From NCBI RefSeq assembly GCF_014805625.2, contig NW_023998476.1, positions 1,073,888-1,137,887 on the forward strand: DNA of 64,000 bases. The letters run 5' to 3'. Each line of letters begins with the position of its first letter. Position 1 is the stretch's first letter. Made by a program: the position numbers and the translations under genes. The stretch is from Glossina fuscipes (taxonomy: Eukaryota > Arthropoda > Insecta > Diptera > Glossinidae). Positions 24,921-37,914 of this stretch are shown piece by piece. The notes beneath the pieces were generated by a model. The model was not told the DNA's origin and ran no database searches. It saw only the letters and a program-made list of their open reading frames with translations.

Positions 24921-27035
24921 GCGGAAGCAGTCAGATCTTACAAAGTTCGCCAAGGTTTCTTATTGAAATTTCAATGATATGTTTATATTTTTGCACTTGC
25001 ATGTGAAGCTAAGAAGCAAATATTTCTTTCAGTGTTCTTAGGAATTTAGTATTTTTATGCTTTTGTAAAATTATTTTGTAAAAATACCTTTTGTTGTACC
25101 CGGAGTCAAGCACAGAGCTGGATTAAGTTGTTGTTGTTCGTTGTTACGTTTGTCTATTTTCATAATAGAAGTTATGAGAGTAAATGAAAGAAATCATATT
25201 TGTACTATGCAGTCTTTTCTGTAATCAAAAGAGCATAAAAAAGCACAACAATAACAATCGCAGCAGTAATAATAAAGTGAAAATAATATTACAAAAAAAA
25301 AAAAGAAAAGAATTCCAAGACTTAAATATCTACACTGACACATGTTTTCTCATTAAAAGTAATAATCGAAATATTTAAATTAATTTAAAAAAAGGCAAAA
25401 GAAAACAAATGGAAGAGTTCCATATGAGATATGTAACCCCCAGCACGTCAACATAAGCGAAGCTATAAAATTCAGAAAATTTATTAAACGTGGGCGTGTC
25501 ACAAAGCTTGTGGAATATTTTACGTCTTATTGTTATTTTGTAATTAACTTAAGAGTTTATTGATATTTTCTGGTTTTAAATTTTAGCATAATAATAATAC
25601 TCTGCAAATGCATTCTAAAGAAATGCATACAAGCCCTTGTATTTGTATTTCATTTTTTTAAGCGCAAAAAATTCTACAAACGTATAACGGACAGCCAGTA
25701 ATCTGGCGAAAACCTCTTTCAGTGTAAGGGCTTTTTGATGGATGTTTTTAAACAATCAAAGCGACCTCAACGACTAGTGGCCGACCATCGACCACCTTAA
25801 TATCCCCAATCAGTCGGAGGATGCCACCTATTCACGTGACACGGCGACGGCCAGAAAGTGACGAAAGAGAAGAGATAGAGAGGTGATAACCGCAACCCAG
25901 CGGCTGCGTGCTTAACTGATGAGTGCTATAACTTTAACGACTGAACGCTCTTTACAGCATAAAATCTACCGGACATGAGATTCGAAGCATCCGCGAACAA
26001 TAACGATCTGCTAATATCGACCGGTAATATATGTTCCAAGTACAGAAATTATATGCACGTACATGCGATTCTCGAAAACCTATTAAGCCGACTTCTCTGG
26101 TTAAATACATCACTCATCTTTCGAAGATAGGCTCTCAAAATAAATGATTTCAGGTGAACCTTAAAAATTAATTGAATGAATTTTCATTAATTTGAAACAT
26201 TTCAGTAGAAAGCTTTAATATTCCGCACGCATAAGAAATTTCAATTTATCGGCTATAGATTATAAGTAAACGTATATTAAAGTTGACAAATTTTTCGTCT
26301 TCCTTTCTTACTTTTTTAATTGTTACGGAAAAGTTTAGAGCCTCCACCTGTTTTCATTTTCCAAGTTAAACTGCATCATGTGCGCATATTCTCAGTTTAA
26401 ATTTTTGATTCTAAGTCATAGTGTATTGATAACGCCTACGAAGAGAAGCATAGCAGTTTAATAAACCACCAGCAACGGAGACATGTGCCTGCACGGATGA
26501 GTCGCTGAACAAGGAAATACGCAGAGAAGCAAAATGCCGCTTAAGGACTATTGATCAAATTAAACTAATGGCATGTAGTAAATTAATCGTTACGACGGCA
26601 TAAGAATTATGAAATTGGATAACGTGTTATCTAATGGATACCATAAGCCGATTACAAGTCGATTAAAGAGCCTACGTCTACAATATTAGCAATATGATGG
26701 TATACTGCTTCCTGAATGATATTTGCTTACTAGATACGGTGATACATAAATGGAGAATTAGGCTGATATATATAAATAATATTTAATTGTTTTATCATGT
26801 TTAACTTGCTCAACATTTAAAACAATTCTTATTAAGCTATCACTGCAGAGAATTATATTCCGCTTAAAACAATTACAATATTTCGTTGTATACTCATGTA
26901 ATGATTTCGAATACATTTCGGAATAATTATTAAATTGGGTTTTTTTGGGTTGCCACATATCCATGCAGCAATGAATGCTACAGGTCTAGCCCAAATTAAT
27001 CGCATCCAATGTTCGCGCGTTTACAACTAAAGCCG
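24921..27035. other. Non-coding stretch with a locally GC-richer part
   Basis: No gene recognised. At about 25750-26040 the composition is more balanced (GCGACC, GGCCGACCATCGACC, ACACGGCGACGGCC). This might be an old element or a functional non-coding segment, but no motif decides it. Confidence 0.4.
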
Positions 27036-27039
27036 GAGC

Positions 27040-27860
27040 TCTGTTTCAACCCACAAAGCTTGTTTGCAAAGCTAAACTCGGACGGTTATCATCGGATATA
27101 GTCTGCCGGTCATAAAAACTATCTGTAAGCCCTAACATTTCAAGTAGAACCACATAGACAAAGTGGGGAATGCCATTGCCACTTGCGGAGACAAAATTGA
27201 TATTATATACAAAATTAATATTGTTTGGGTACCAAGTCACATTAGTCCCTCGCGAAATGAACGCGCAGTTCTAGCGGCCAAATCCGCAGCTTCTGCACCT
27301 CTAACTATGGACAACACAATGGAACAGTTTCATCTCCAGACGTGCATTTGGAAAAAAATGACGGAGAAAACTGAAGACTAAACGCGAAAATACTACTACG
27401 CAGAGTATTCGCATCATAATCTCCCTCCTATCCTCTTCCCATTTCTGTATCCAATCAACGTTGGAAATCAAGATCGCAACATTTGCAAGAATCCCACTTG
27501 GGCATACCATTGCAACTCATCAACGGATCCCTAAGAAACCTGCTCCTAAGATCTGCGATTGTGGACAAAGTCTTACAAATAAACATATACCCTGTGAATG
27601 CCAAAATCTTTCTAATAGTCGAAGATTTGTTTTCTGACCCTATGGACATCTGTAAAATACACTGGGCACTTAATATCACCTAAATTCTAATTCACTTTAT
27701 TAAAGCAACAGAACTAACTACCTAATCTCTCTTGAAAAAAAAAAGGAAAGGCTAATAGTCTTAGTCGTTAGACCTCATCCTACTTTTTTATTATAGTTTA
27801 ACAATTTATGTCTTTGATCTAAATACATTTTAATAATAACAATAATGTACTTTTTTATGG
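27040..27860 (+). mobile_element. I-type LINE, 3' terminal fragment
   Basis: A 5'-truncated LINE copy. It comprises the end of ORF2 (RNase H and C-terminal cysteine motif), a short 3' UTR from about 27690, and a TAA-like tail (TTTTAATAATAACAATAATG, 27829-27848). TAA-rich tails are known for the I clade. It is older than the LINE at 48186-48930, judging by its lesions. Confidence 0.72.
27070..27690 (+). pseudogene. LINE ORF2 C-terminus: RNase H end and cysteine motif, broken
   Basis: The frame near 27210-27300 reads IVWVPSHISPSRNERAVLAA and then KSAAS. This is the end of the LINE RNase H domain, WVPSH being its usual signature, with a GNE-AD-like stretch reading RNERAV. About 250 bases later another frame reads KICDCGQSLTNKH, then IPCECQNLSNSRR. 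This is the C-x-CGQ-xx-T-x-KHI-x-C cysteine motif that ends I-type ORF2 proteins, and it matches the minus-strand LINE at 48432-48930 in the same residues. At least one frameshift and several stops separate the parts. RNase H removes the RNA strand during reverse transcription. Nothing here is translatable. Confidence 0.75.
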
Positions 27861-30800
27861 GTAGAGAAATATTATTTATTTTTTAATTTAAAAGAAAAGA
27901 ATAAGAAAATTAGAGTTTAGGTATACGTTTACTCCTTCACAACAATGAAGATAACAAAAATTCATAAATTTTTATAGGCAATAAACAAATTTAAGAAAGC
28001 AAAATGAAAGTTCTGAATTAAATAAAATTGTTTTATTTTTTTGGTTTAGTTTTTTAATTAAATTATAATTTGATTTCTTTTTATTTCAATTTAATATCTC
28101 TTTACGCATTTAATCGTACATGTGGTCGTTTTCGTGTTCTTCTTCTTATTCTTCTTTCAGTTTTCCTTGTAAGGGAATAATGAAAACAAATCGTAGTAAA
28201 AAATGAAGAATCTTTTTATTTATTATTATATTCTCGTTCTTCTATATTTCTTGATATTTTTTATTGCATACTTTTACGAGAGACTCGAAATACACGCACT
28301 TGGAAACTGTTAGTTGTGCATTTAACATAAACACACCATCTCATGCAAACATAGAGATTGCGACGCACATAAGCACATAAACATTAAATGCAAGAATACG
28401 AACAACTGTAACACACCCATGCTCTAGGGCTCTGTTAGGCTTTGTAAAAATTTTAATAAATCATAAGCTTTCATTTTACTCCCCAGACGTTGCTATGTAG
28501 CAGCTCCATCTACAGTTGCGTTGTTTGTTTCTGCATACATTACTTTTTCTTTTTTTTTTTTGACATGCACATACATTTATATATATAAACATGTGTTCGT
28601 TTGCGGATGTATGTGCAATGTACATATATGCAATAAGATATTAAAGCGAAAGAGCTGCAATACACTGTAAATAAATCGGTTAACAGGTTCGGAAACGTTT
28701 CAGATTCTGAAGCAAGGTAAACGAGCAAGCGTTTTTTACCCCATTCAAAAATAATTCATGTAAATTATTTTCAGTGCTTTAAAGTTTATCGCCCGTAGAG
28801 TCGAGTGTTGAATTGCACTTTTTTTCTTTTTTTTTTCTCATTTAGTTTGAAATATTATGACATCGAGAGAGGAGGAAAAAAATGCTAAATCTCATCATAT
28901 TGCAGAAATTTTCATAATATATGCCTGTTTTATAGGGTAAATAGTTGTTGCTTGTGTTGTTGTTACTGTTGCTGCTCTTGTTTATGCAGAAATTCAACAT
29001 TTTCAAGTAGTTTTTCATTACATATTTTTATAAGCTGTACAGCAGTACAACAGGTTCACAAGGTTTCTTTCTCTAAATGCCTTTTAATTACATGAGCAGA
29101 CAAAGTTTTTTAAAAAAATTTTATTTTAAAATAATCAGGACCGTATTTCGTCTTTATGACAAATTTTCCAATTGTCCACGAAAATCTTTAAACCAAAAAA
29201 AAGGAAATTATTACGTCTCCAGAAGTACAGGGAATGTAATATTCGTTCCGAACAAAGCCTATTTTTTCTTCATTTTTAATTTTTGTTCTTTGCACCACTC
29301 ATACATAAATATTTGCTTTTTCGGTATTTTATTGCCCGGAAAAATAGCAATCCAGCTGTAGTTCAACGGACTTTATCTATGAATGTTTGCGATATTGTAG
29401 AACGTTTGATAAAGAAAATATTTAATAAATATTGCGAAGCAACAAAAAAAGCATATCAAATTTTTTAATGAACTTTTGCGAGTAGAGTAGATTACTCTGC
29501 TTACAATAAAATCGAAATGCTTAAAAGTGCAACTAACGACGAAGCCTGAGTATCCGTCACACTGAATATGGGCGTGTCATATACCTTACCAGTGAATACT
29601 TAAACGAAGTTTTGAATCCTATAATTCCCGGAAGTTGCGCAAAATTTTCTGTCTTTTGAGTTTTCTGCGTCAATTATTGCGAACGTGCAAGGACAAAAGA
29701 GCTGAATTGAATCGGGTTCAAACAGCACCCATGTACCAGCAGTCTGGCAGGGTTGAAAAGATCAAAATTCACTAAAAACCTCTGTATTAAGTCCAAGCAA
29801 AAGTGCTCAATAACTTTCGGCCTCCCCTCTACAAGAGATAATCCTTTCCAAGTTTCAAAATCACGTTCGCGGTCACGACATATGTGGATGTTCTAAGGTT
29901 GAATAACTTTTGAGAGGCTCGTTCGGAAACTGAACAACTCTACAATAAGTGTGTGGTATTTGTGTGATCTTAATATTATTCTATGGACGAAGCTTTGCAA
30001 CGCAAGTCGTAAAGCGCATATTAGCAGGCCGAAGCTAAGCATGTATGCAGTTCACCACTGTTTAAGACTGTTTAAGACTGTTTTATTTAGAAATTAATCT
30101 GTTGATTTGCATATTTGTTTCCAAAAACAATTTCAAACTTCTCGCAATTTAAACGATTGAGAGAGAAAGGTTAAATTTTGTATAAATGTTTGTAAGCTAT
30201 ACCCGGAAATCAATAAAAGTAGACAACATATCAATAGTTTCTATCAAACTAGGCTCACGGAAAATCGTTTTATTTTAACAAAAGGGTAAATTTCTATTTG
30301 GAATGCAAAGAAAAGGTTTTCTTAAATATAAACTTTTTCTTATAAATAGAATACAACTTATGCACATTAGTATTTTACTTTTTTTTTTCGAAATTTTTAT
30401 TTAAAATTAACTTTTCCTAACTTTTTCGAATAAAATTTCGAGTGAGAGTAACGATGAATCGTACAGGCTTCAATAATCTACGAACTATTCAGATTTTTCA
30501 TTAAAATGCACGCTCGCGATAAGATTTCTTCGTTTGCGGATCTTCTTATTTAAGTTTTGGTAAGAGATTATTCAAATATCAATAAGACATTTGATCATTC
30601 GTGTGCACGAAGAAAATATGTAGACTCAGACTTTCAGAAAATCCCTGCAAAATGTATGCTAAGCATTTGCTCACTAACTCATTTAAGTATTTTTGCCGCA
30701 ATCTGGACTCGCAATTGATATGATTAGTGCGATAAGAGAAATGATATTTTTGGGCGTTGTTTCTTTTGATTTGTCCTCCTGTATATTTATGAGCGGCTTC

Positions 30801-31365
30801 GATCCACTTGCAAATTTAATCTTTAAGAACGTGGCTTAACTTATTGCAAACCGCACACTGATTAGAAACGCATACAGTTTTTGCGAAGTGATCTTATATT
30901 CGCATATCCAAATGACAAAGTTCCTTCAGCAGCCAATACAGGAAAATTAGAACAACAAGTAAAAGCACTATAATTGCACTACAGCACTCTGCTTAACACG
31001 GTTGTTAATATAGCGACAACGTTAAAGAAGGTTTTATAAGGAAAGTGCTCGAACAACTGGACCGATCCCAATTATTTTCAATAGTGTTCGTGCTTAGGTC
31101 AAAAGACGTCGAAATAACAAATATCATCAAAATATTTCAAAAATGGCACCTGCGAGACGGACACACTAAGACAGACGGACAAACAAACACACATTGATTC
31201 AGACAGCAATTCTCAATCAATCGAGTCCTTCTTGGGTGTTGGATACATCCCCACAAACGTAATACATCTTGCATCATAAGTGGTATGCGAAACAAAAATC
31301 ATATTCCCAAATCTAATCCAAATTGATAACCGAAGAATTCGAAATTTTGTCTAAAGCTCAATGTA
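27861..31365. other. AT-rich non-coding stretch
   Basis: No gene is recognised. It contains a 10-base tandem repeat at 30057-30083, T-runs near 28551 and 28830, and low-complexity open frames only. Confidence 0.4.
30057..30083. repeat. Short tandem repeat, unit ACTGTTTAAG
   Basis: Two full units and most of a third stand in direct succession. Confidence 0.9.
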
Positions 31366-31370
31366 ATAGG

Positions 31371-31420
31371 TGCATGCATGTATTATGATCGTCGAAATCT
31401 CCTGGTAAAAATGATAGATT
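31371..31420 (+). repeat. Segment shared with the region upstream of the 22.8 kb mariner relic
   Basis: GCATGCATGTATTATGATC followed by CTCCTGGTAAAAATGATAG resembles GCGTGCATGTATTTTGATC followed by CTATTGGTGGAAATGGTAA at 22783-22827, roughly three quarters identical over about 45 bases. Both lie upstream of mariner relics in the same orientation. Confidence 0.5.
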
Positions 31421-31607
31421 AATGCGATAAATCAATGTATGCAATGATGATGATGACGTCGATGATTTTGACGTTTTTCTACATAAAATAACAGTTTCCC
31501 TTTTATTATCACTGAGCTATTCTGTGTACACAGACGTAAGTTATGGAACGCTGAAAATTTTATATTCGGTATCCATTACCTTTATTGTTTGATTTGATGA
31601 ACTTTTT

Positions 31608-32480
31608 TTGGTTACGGTGATGCAACCCCATATCCCAATTGCTTGTTCTCGTTTCAACGACTTAAAAGTGATGATTTTAATGTCAATGACAAAGCAGTGC
31701 CTGAAGTATGAAATGTGTTCGAAGACAACAAATTGCAAGATCTACTGGGCGAAATCCCATCTCAAATCCTCAAAGAACTTTCGAACAGCTTAACAGGTAA
31801 AAAATTGAATGTTCCCAAACGTTTCCATGCGATAGAGAAGATGCAAAAGGTGGGAAAATGGCTGCCATATGAGCTGAAAATGCCATTTCGAATCGTCTCA
31901 ACGTCGCAGTTTCATTACTAGGTAAAAAAGAAGTGTTCTCTGAGGCGTATTATGACTGGCGATGAAAACTTGACCTATTGGGAGATCCACAAGCGCAAGT
32001 CCAGGAGAGCCTGGTTCTTTCTTGGCCTAGCCGAAGAGAGACGTCCACGTGGACTCCGAAGTGGTGTGTTCGTAGGAGTAGTACATCACGATCTGATAAA
32101 ACCGAATGAAAAGGCATCTGCAGATGTCTACTGATGTAAATTGAGCAAATTGAACGATGTATAGTGTGGCAAAAAAAGCCCGCAATAGCGATTAAGAGAC
32201 GCAAAGTCATCCTCTTGCATGACAACGCTCAGTCACACGTTGCAAAAGTCTTCAAGGATACACTGTTGCAACTCAAATGGGAAATTCTGCTGCATCCTGA
32301 GTGCTCTCCAGACTTAGAGCCTTCTGATTGCCATTTGGTTAGAGCAATTAGGTCAAATGGGTCGATGATTGGATCGCTGTCAAACCAATATCGTTCTTTC
32401 GGAATAGTATCGCGATATTGCCAGAAAGATGGGAAGAAGCTGTATAAAAGGATAGAAAATATTTTCACTAATATATATTG
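31608..32480 (+). pseudogene. Mariner transposase, near full length but with stops and a frameshift
   Basis: The plus strand shows mariner landmarks in order. SFQRLKSDDFNVNDKAV (about 31650-31700) lies between the two DNA-binding motifs. LQDLLGEIPSQILKELSNSL and KRFHAIEKMQKVGKWLPYEL form the second helix-turn-helix and linker (31731-31882). MTGDENLTYW carries the first catalytic aspartate (about 31952-31980), and VHHDLIKPNEKASADVY follows. LLHDNAQSHVAK carries the second aspartate (about 32213-32248). HPECSPDLEPSD carries the third, 34 residues later, giving the D34D spacing of mariners. Lesions are TGA at 31709, TAG at 31919, TGA at 32132 and a frame change between 32134 and 32164. The first 50 or so residues are not recognisable. 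All three aspartates remain, but no enzyme can be made. No inverted repeats were identified. Confidence 0.93.
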
Positions 32481-34802
32481 TATCAGTTTCTCTCAATCTA
32501 GTTCTGTCCTTTCTAAAGAAAAAAATGATCAAAACATATGCAAGCATCTTATACGCATCTAATTTAAAAATTTCATCAACTCCTTTCGAAGAAAACTTAA
32601 ATAAAACTGATTGTTAAAGTGTTTACAAAACTTGATTTGCGATTCAAGGACTTACCGTGCGGCGAAAATCAGTCTATTTGCGCCGCATAAGGTTGAATAC
32701 CCCGTTACCAATAGCGGGTACAAAATCGAAATTCAATAGAATGCTTACAACTCGAGGAAACCAAAATAAATTTTTAATTAAAAACGTATAGACACATGTG
32801 AGGCATTTGTATGTGCAAGTGTGTCTATTTGCTAAAGGTGCAATAGCATTACAAATAAAATGTAACAACAGCAACCATCCAAAAAAAAAGTCGAAACCAA
32901 TATTTGCAACTAAGTGACCGAGAACTGCAAGTACAGCTTTTTTTTCTATGAACCGTACAAATGTGTGGAAACTACAGCAGCAATAGCTACAGTAACTACA
33001 ATAGCGACAATAACAAATAAAGTGTGGTGGTTGAATGTAGTAAATTATAAACGTGTGAAAATCTACTTTCACCCTAACGACAACAACAATAGCACCAATG
33101 AAGAGCACTAAAAAAAAAAAAAAAAAAACAGAAGAAATAAAGCCGGACAACTGAATGCAACTGTAATAAAGCCGCCAAAATATTTGAAATTAATGCAACA
33201 CTCGACGAAATTTTACATTTTTGTACGGTACGCTACCACTAGCTACAACATAGAAAGCATAACAATAACAACAAAAGGCTCTAAACCAATGATGACAAAA
33301 ATTTTGCCCCTTAGTGTTGTTAGGGTAGCATCTACGATTTTATATAATTTTTTTTTACGTCTTTTTTTTCTTGTTTTATTGCTTTATTGTGGTTTTTATT
33401 TATTTTTTTTTTTTTAATTGTACCCAACACGTTCGGTAAATGTTGAAAAAACTAAGAGAACTATTTGCGCTTGTATGAGCGCGTACGAGTGTGCGCTAGT
33501 GTGAACGACTGGCGAAATAAAAAAGACGACAACATAAACGGGAAAATTAAAATCTCAACATTGACTTTTTCATTTAGCATGTTTATCATGAATATATACG
33601 CACGCATACATGCATTGCTTGGCAAAAATCAAAAAACACCAAAAACAAATAAAAACATTCAACAAATTGTAACAATTAGAACAAAAATAAAATGTGTAAC
33701 GAAAACATTCTCTCTTGCAACAACAATAGGAAAAACAAAACAAATGATAAACATGTATACTATTGTAATATGCCCCACAGTATGTAGTGCCAAACAATAG
33801 CGATTTAGAAACTGGTACATGGGCATGCTTACAACACACGCATGCAAACATGCACTCTATAAATTTTACAAGGATTTGTATGAATGTGCATATGCGCTAA
33901 CGAATATGTATTCGGATAACTAAAATGCATTCCAAAAGAAGAAAACAAAAAAATTTCCTGCCTTAGCATAAAAAAGAGAGCAGACGATAAATGTACTAAA
34001 AAACAAAAATAAGAAAATATGCATGCGAGCATGAGAAGAATTTGAAAAGATATACGAAAAATATCTGCAAGCTGCCGCAAAAGTCATAAAGTTACTAAAG
34101 AATTTAATTGCTGCAGAATGAACAATTTTGAATTTATTAACGAAAATTTTGGGGAAAAACCGTAAGTGAAGTGTACCATTCCAGTTCACTTACAATAATT
34201 TCAAAGGAATGTTCGAAGAACACATACACAGTAAACGCTTTATATCTGCATCTCTATCAATCGGAGGCCAGTGTGCAAAGTACCGGGAATCTCCAAAAGT
34301 TGAATTCGGTTAAAACTTCACGTCCATGATTCTTATGATATTCTTTAAGAAAAAAAAAAAAAATTGTGATTAATTTTATTGTTTTTTCAAAACTTCATAA
34401 ACGACATGTCAATAAAAAACTTTTTAATTAATTATCAAGATTGCTAACCCTCTGAAATAAGCTGCATTCCAAATCTAGAAATTTCATAAGTAAACATATT
34501 TCTGTCAAGGAAGTGCAATCAAGGTGTCGTTAATAGTTAAACTCACATCTTTGTTAATCGTTAGTTATCTATAAGAGTGTGTAGTTATGTTTAAAAATAT
34601 CTAGCAAAAGTACAAGCCAAAAATTTTAACATAACTCTCTTAAACCATTAATAGAGTTCTTTCTCTTAAAATAGAACTTTTCCAGAATGTTTCTAAAAAT
34701 GTTATAGACAGAACATATGTTAATGTTAATTAGCTAAAATTTGAACTAAAAATATTTGCATATGTCAAATACCAGACTGACGAAGTGAAAGTTTACTTAG
34801 CT

Positions 34803-35030
34803 AGTGTGGCCAGACCAAGTGCAGCGAAAATATGAAACTAATGTTCGTAAGTCCTTGAACAACCTTTTCAACAGTGTAGAGTTCATATTTCGTTTTCTTA
34901 GGAAAATTTTTTTTTGATTCTTTGAAAATTTGTTCGATATGAACTAAAATAGTTGGAATGTTCGGAAGGTCACTGTAGCCAAACCAAGTGTTGCGAAAAA
35001 TTAAACTAAAATCTCGCGAATTCTTGGTCC
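34803..35030. repeat. Diverged direct duplication, period about 170 bases
   Basis: GTGGCCAGACCAAGTGCAGCG (34805-34825) corresponds to GTAGCCAAACCAAGTGTTGCG (34975-34995), and both are followed by GAAAA-x-T-x-AAACTAA and a CTTG end. It appears to be an old duplication or two members of one repeat. Confidence 0.55.
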
Positions 35031-36558
35031 ATCGTCTTTCAAATAGGGTTGAGTATATATTGCGTAATTTCGCAGTCTTGTTATCTATTATCTATTATCT
35101 TCGAAAGGTACATTTTATTCAAAGCCCCAGAAATACCAATAGTTGATTACGTTTCTATCCGTGATATGTCGAGGACGTCGGGAAAGACCGAATCTATATT
35201 TTAATTACTCGTAAAAATTGTGATCCCTCTAACAAAAGAAAAACAAATGTTTTCCACAGCTATGCTTTCCATTGGTATGCGATTCTATGCTGACTTAGCT
35301 TTCTTCTTCAAGAAAATTGGGTCAGGCTCACGTGAAACGCGTTGTTCAAAAAACGTCGTTGAAGACATGTCTGCCTAAGAATAACAAGCTAGTAAATGTA
35401 TATCGAAAGTTGTGAAAAGCGTTTTCCTTGTGATTACCACTTTGCTTGACAATGGAACGAAAACATCAACGTTCCTATTGCTGGCCAACCCTTCAAATTC
35501 ACTAGATCTGATCTCAGTGCAGATAAATTTGAATTTTATTAGCAAAGACATTTACCAACTTTCTTAATAGAGCTCTATCCGATCAAGAAATGCTTATATT
35601 TGAAGACATGCTCGGTCCAAATTAGCAAACGTAAAGTACTCTTGTGGACACATTATGAATCTGCATGAAAATATCTTTCAGAAAACAAAGTCAAATTCAG
35701 CAGAGAAGTGGTCAGATTTAAATGTCTAATGCGGCCAAAGCTGAATATTCGACTAATATTCAACTACGTTGGATGAGTCTTTTTGGAAATACCTTTCAAA
35801 TTAACTAAACAAATTGAAATTCTACCTTTGGGAATTATTTTTACGAAATTTTTGAAAATTACATAGTATCAAAACGATAAGCGGCCTATTAATATTAACA
35901 GACATTTCAGCTCTATTAAAAGAGCAGGTAATCTTCTTTGATAATTTTATTTTATCGTCAATCCTTTGTTCGCAAATTTCAGGAAGAGAAAAAAATTTAT
36001 CAATCAATGATGTGACTGCGGAAGTTGAAGCGTATTTTAAGAATATTAACAAACTGTTCTGCTTTTATCGCACTTAAAGAAGACCATGTTGTAAGGTTGA
36101 ATTTTGTAAAAGCAAAAGGTTTCTTTCTTAAGCAACCTAATACGGGTTGATGCAGATGATGCTGGGCGTTAGAGTTAAATTAAATTAAAAATTCCTCTTT
36201 CGAACAGTAACATAGCAGCTATTGAAAATTTCAGGTACACTGTGACAACATATATGCTTTTGATGAAAGTATGAGGAACACGGTTCTGGCGTTGACTATC
36301 TCCAAGTCGTGGAGCTATTACGAAAATTATAATATTTGCAAAATTAAAAGTCGTCGTTGGATTGCGGCAAATTTTTGCATTTTGGTTTCCGATGGCATTG
36401 TAAACACTTTTATGTTATTAAATCGATAAAGAGTCAGTGAATCAGTAAAAGGAGGTAAGCCGCGAAGTGCAAGTATACTCAGTAGACGAGCGTTATGAGT
36501 GTAACTAAAAAGCCAAATAGTGAGATATTAGGTGATGCCGCTACGAATATGACATGGA

Positions 36559-36582
36559 GACGAAGACGAAGACGAAGACGAA
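36559..36582. repeat. (GACGAA)4 hexanucleotide repeat
   Basis: Four perfect consecutive GACGAA units. Confidence 0.95.
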
Positions 36583-37742
36583 ATGTGGTCAGAAAATAAA
36601 CGAGGAAATGAAATCAAAACAACTAGCAATAAATTATAGGTGGGAGTACTTTAAGAAAAATATAACTGTAAAATAAAGGATAAATCGATTTCATGAAGCA
36701 AAACAAGCCCTACATAAAATAATTGCTTTGTATGAACAAACATAGGAAGAGTTTTCGGGTTAACCACGAACAATAAATGTCCTGAAATGAGGTGCGAGTT
36801 ACCTCAAAGAAACTAAAAACTTTGCATATCCAGTTGTAAATAGTTATCAACTACGAACCCAACACGGTAGTTTCAAATTTCTTGAGGCCAGTTTTATTTT
36901 TTGCGATCTCATTGCAGCCCTTTGCCGATTTTTGGATCTGACTTCGAAATTATTGAACGGATTTAGCAATCAATTCATGAGAGGATTAAATGTTACAGAT
37001 GTTATGGTTTATGTAAAGATGTTCGTCGATGGGTGCAAGAAATATCAAATATACGTACTAACGTCAAGTGATGCGTGTCATCATATTTAGTCATCACTTT
37101 TGAACGAACTGCTTCTTAAAGTTCGAATCGTATGCGAAATTGTCGTTGCGAAATACATTCGTAAATAAAATGTTTAACTTTATTTAAATTCCAATTATCG
37201 TGCACCCATGAACGTAAGTTTTTCAAACAAAAAATACAAAACTTTTGTAAATCATATAAAAAAAGAACTACAAATCTTCTATTAATTATAACCAAACGAA
37301 CATAAGCAAAAAGCATTCATTAGCGTTCAGGAGCATTCCCTTATAAACACTTGGCAAGCGCATATACGTTTGCTACCACTTAAAGGTAAATACGAGAACT
37401 CTTTCATATTAGAAATGACTGCCAAGATTAACTTCCCATTAGAGTAGAGAAGAATATTGCGCATGGGAATGGTAGAACATTTTGATTCGTTTATTGTTTA
37501 AATACATCATTGAGGCTTTTAGGTAGGTTAGTTAAGGCACTCTAGCAAATTCGTATTCATTCTTTCGAACGGTCTAGTCTGCTAAAGAGCCTAAACCTTA
37601 AGCCTACTGAAACTTTTTTCATATTTTCTTTTATATCCGTGTTTTCCTTTATTAATTTCTATTTTGTTATTCAAATTTTTATTACCACACAATAATGGAA
37701 GAATTCGCTTTTATTATGTTTTATTTCTTCTTCTTCTTCAAG

Positions 37743-37914
37743 TTATTGTTATTATTATAAAATATGGCCAGAGAAGAAATTCTAAGACTAAAGTCCTAAA
37801 GCACTGGGCACCTAACTTCATCTTTATTAAAGACACTCTGCCGCACTTGAGATGTGAACCCACGACCACTGAGTTGCTAGTTGTGACTCTTGCCTACTCG
37901 GCTACTTAGGTGGA
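37743..37914 (-). mobile_element. tRNA-derived SINE, well-preserved copy (S2)
   Basis: Read on the minus strand from 37914: an A box TAGCCGAGTAGG, then CAAGAGTC and CTAGCAACTCAGTGGTCGTG, a B box GGTTCACATCT (fits GGTTCNANTCC), and CTCAAGTGCGGCAGAGTG. A linker and the LINE-like tail TTTAGTCTTAGAATTTCTT (37774-37792, 18 of 19 bases identical to the copy at 48.3 kb) follow, then TATAATAATAA. SINEs of this type are transcribed by RNA polymerase III from the internal A and B boxes and moved by a LINE's enzymes. The B-box region here is more complete than in the 48 kb copy, which lacks about 7 bases. The tRNA-like body most resembles Ser/Leu-type heads (inference). Confidence 0.9.

Larger units (their letters stand above)
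32481..37742. other. AT-rich non-coding stretch with low-complexity tracts
   Basis: No gene recognised. At 32890-33420 there are A-rich and ACAACAATAGC-like low-complexity tracts that open long but meaningless frames on both strands. A diverged duplication with 170-base spacing lies at 34803-35030, and four GACGAA units at 36559-36582. Confidence 0.45.

Noticed and set aside
32674..33150. Minus-strand frame of 158 codons, Phe/Val/Cys-rich
   Set aside because: Composition reflects A-rich and ACAACA-type simple sequence on the plus strand; no motif.
33540..34190. Overlapping open frames on both strands
   Set aside because: They shadow each other in low-complexity sequence and show no domain, start context or partner exon.
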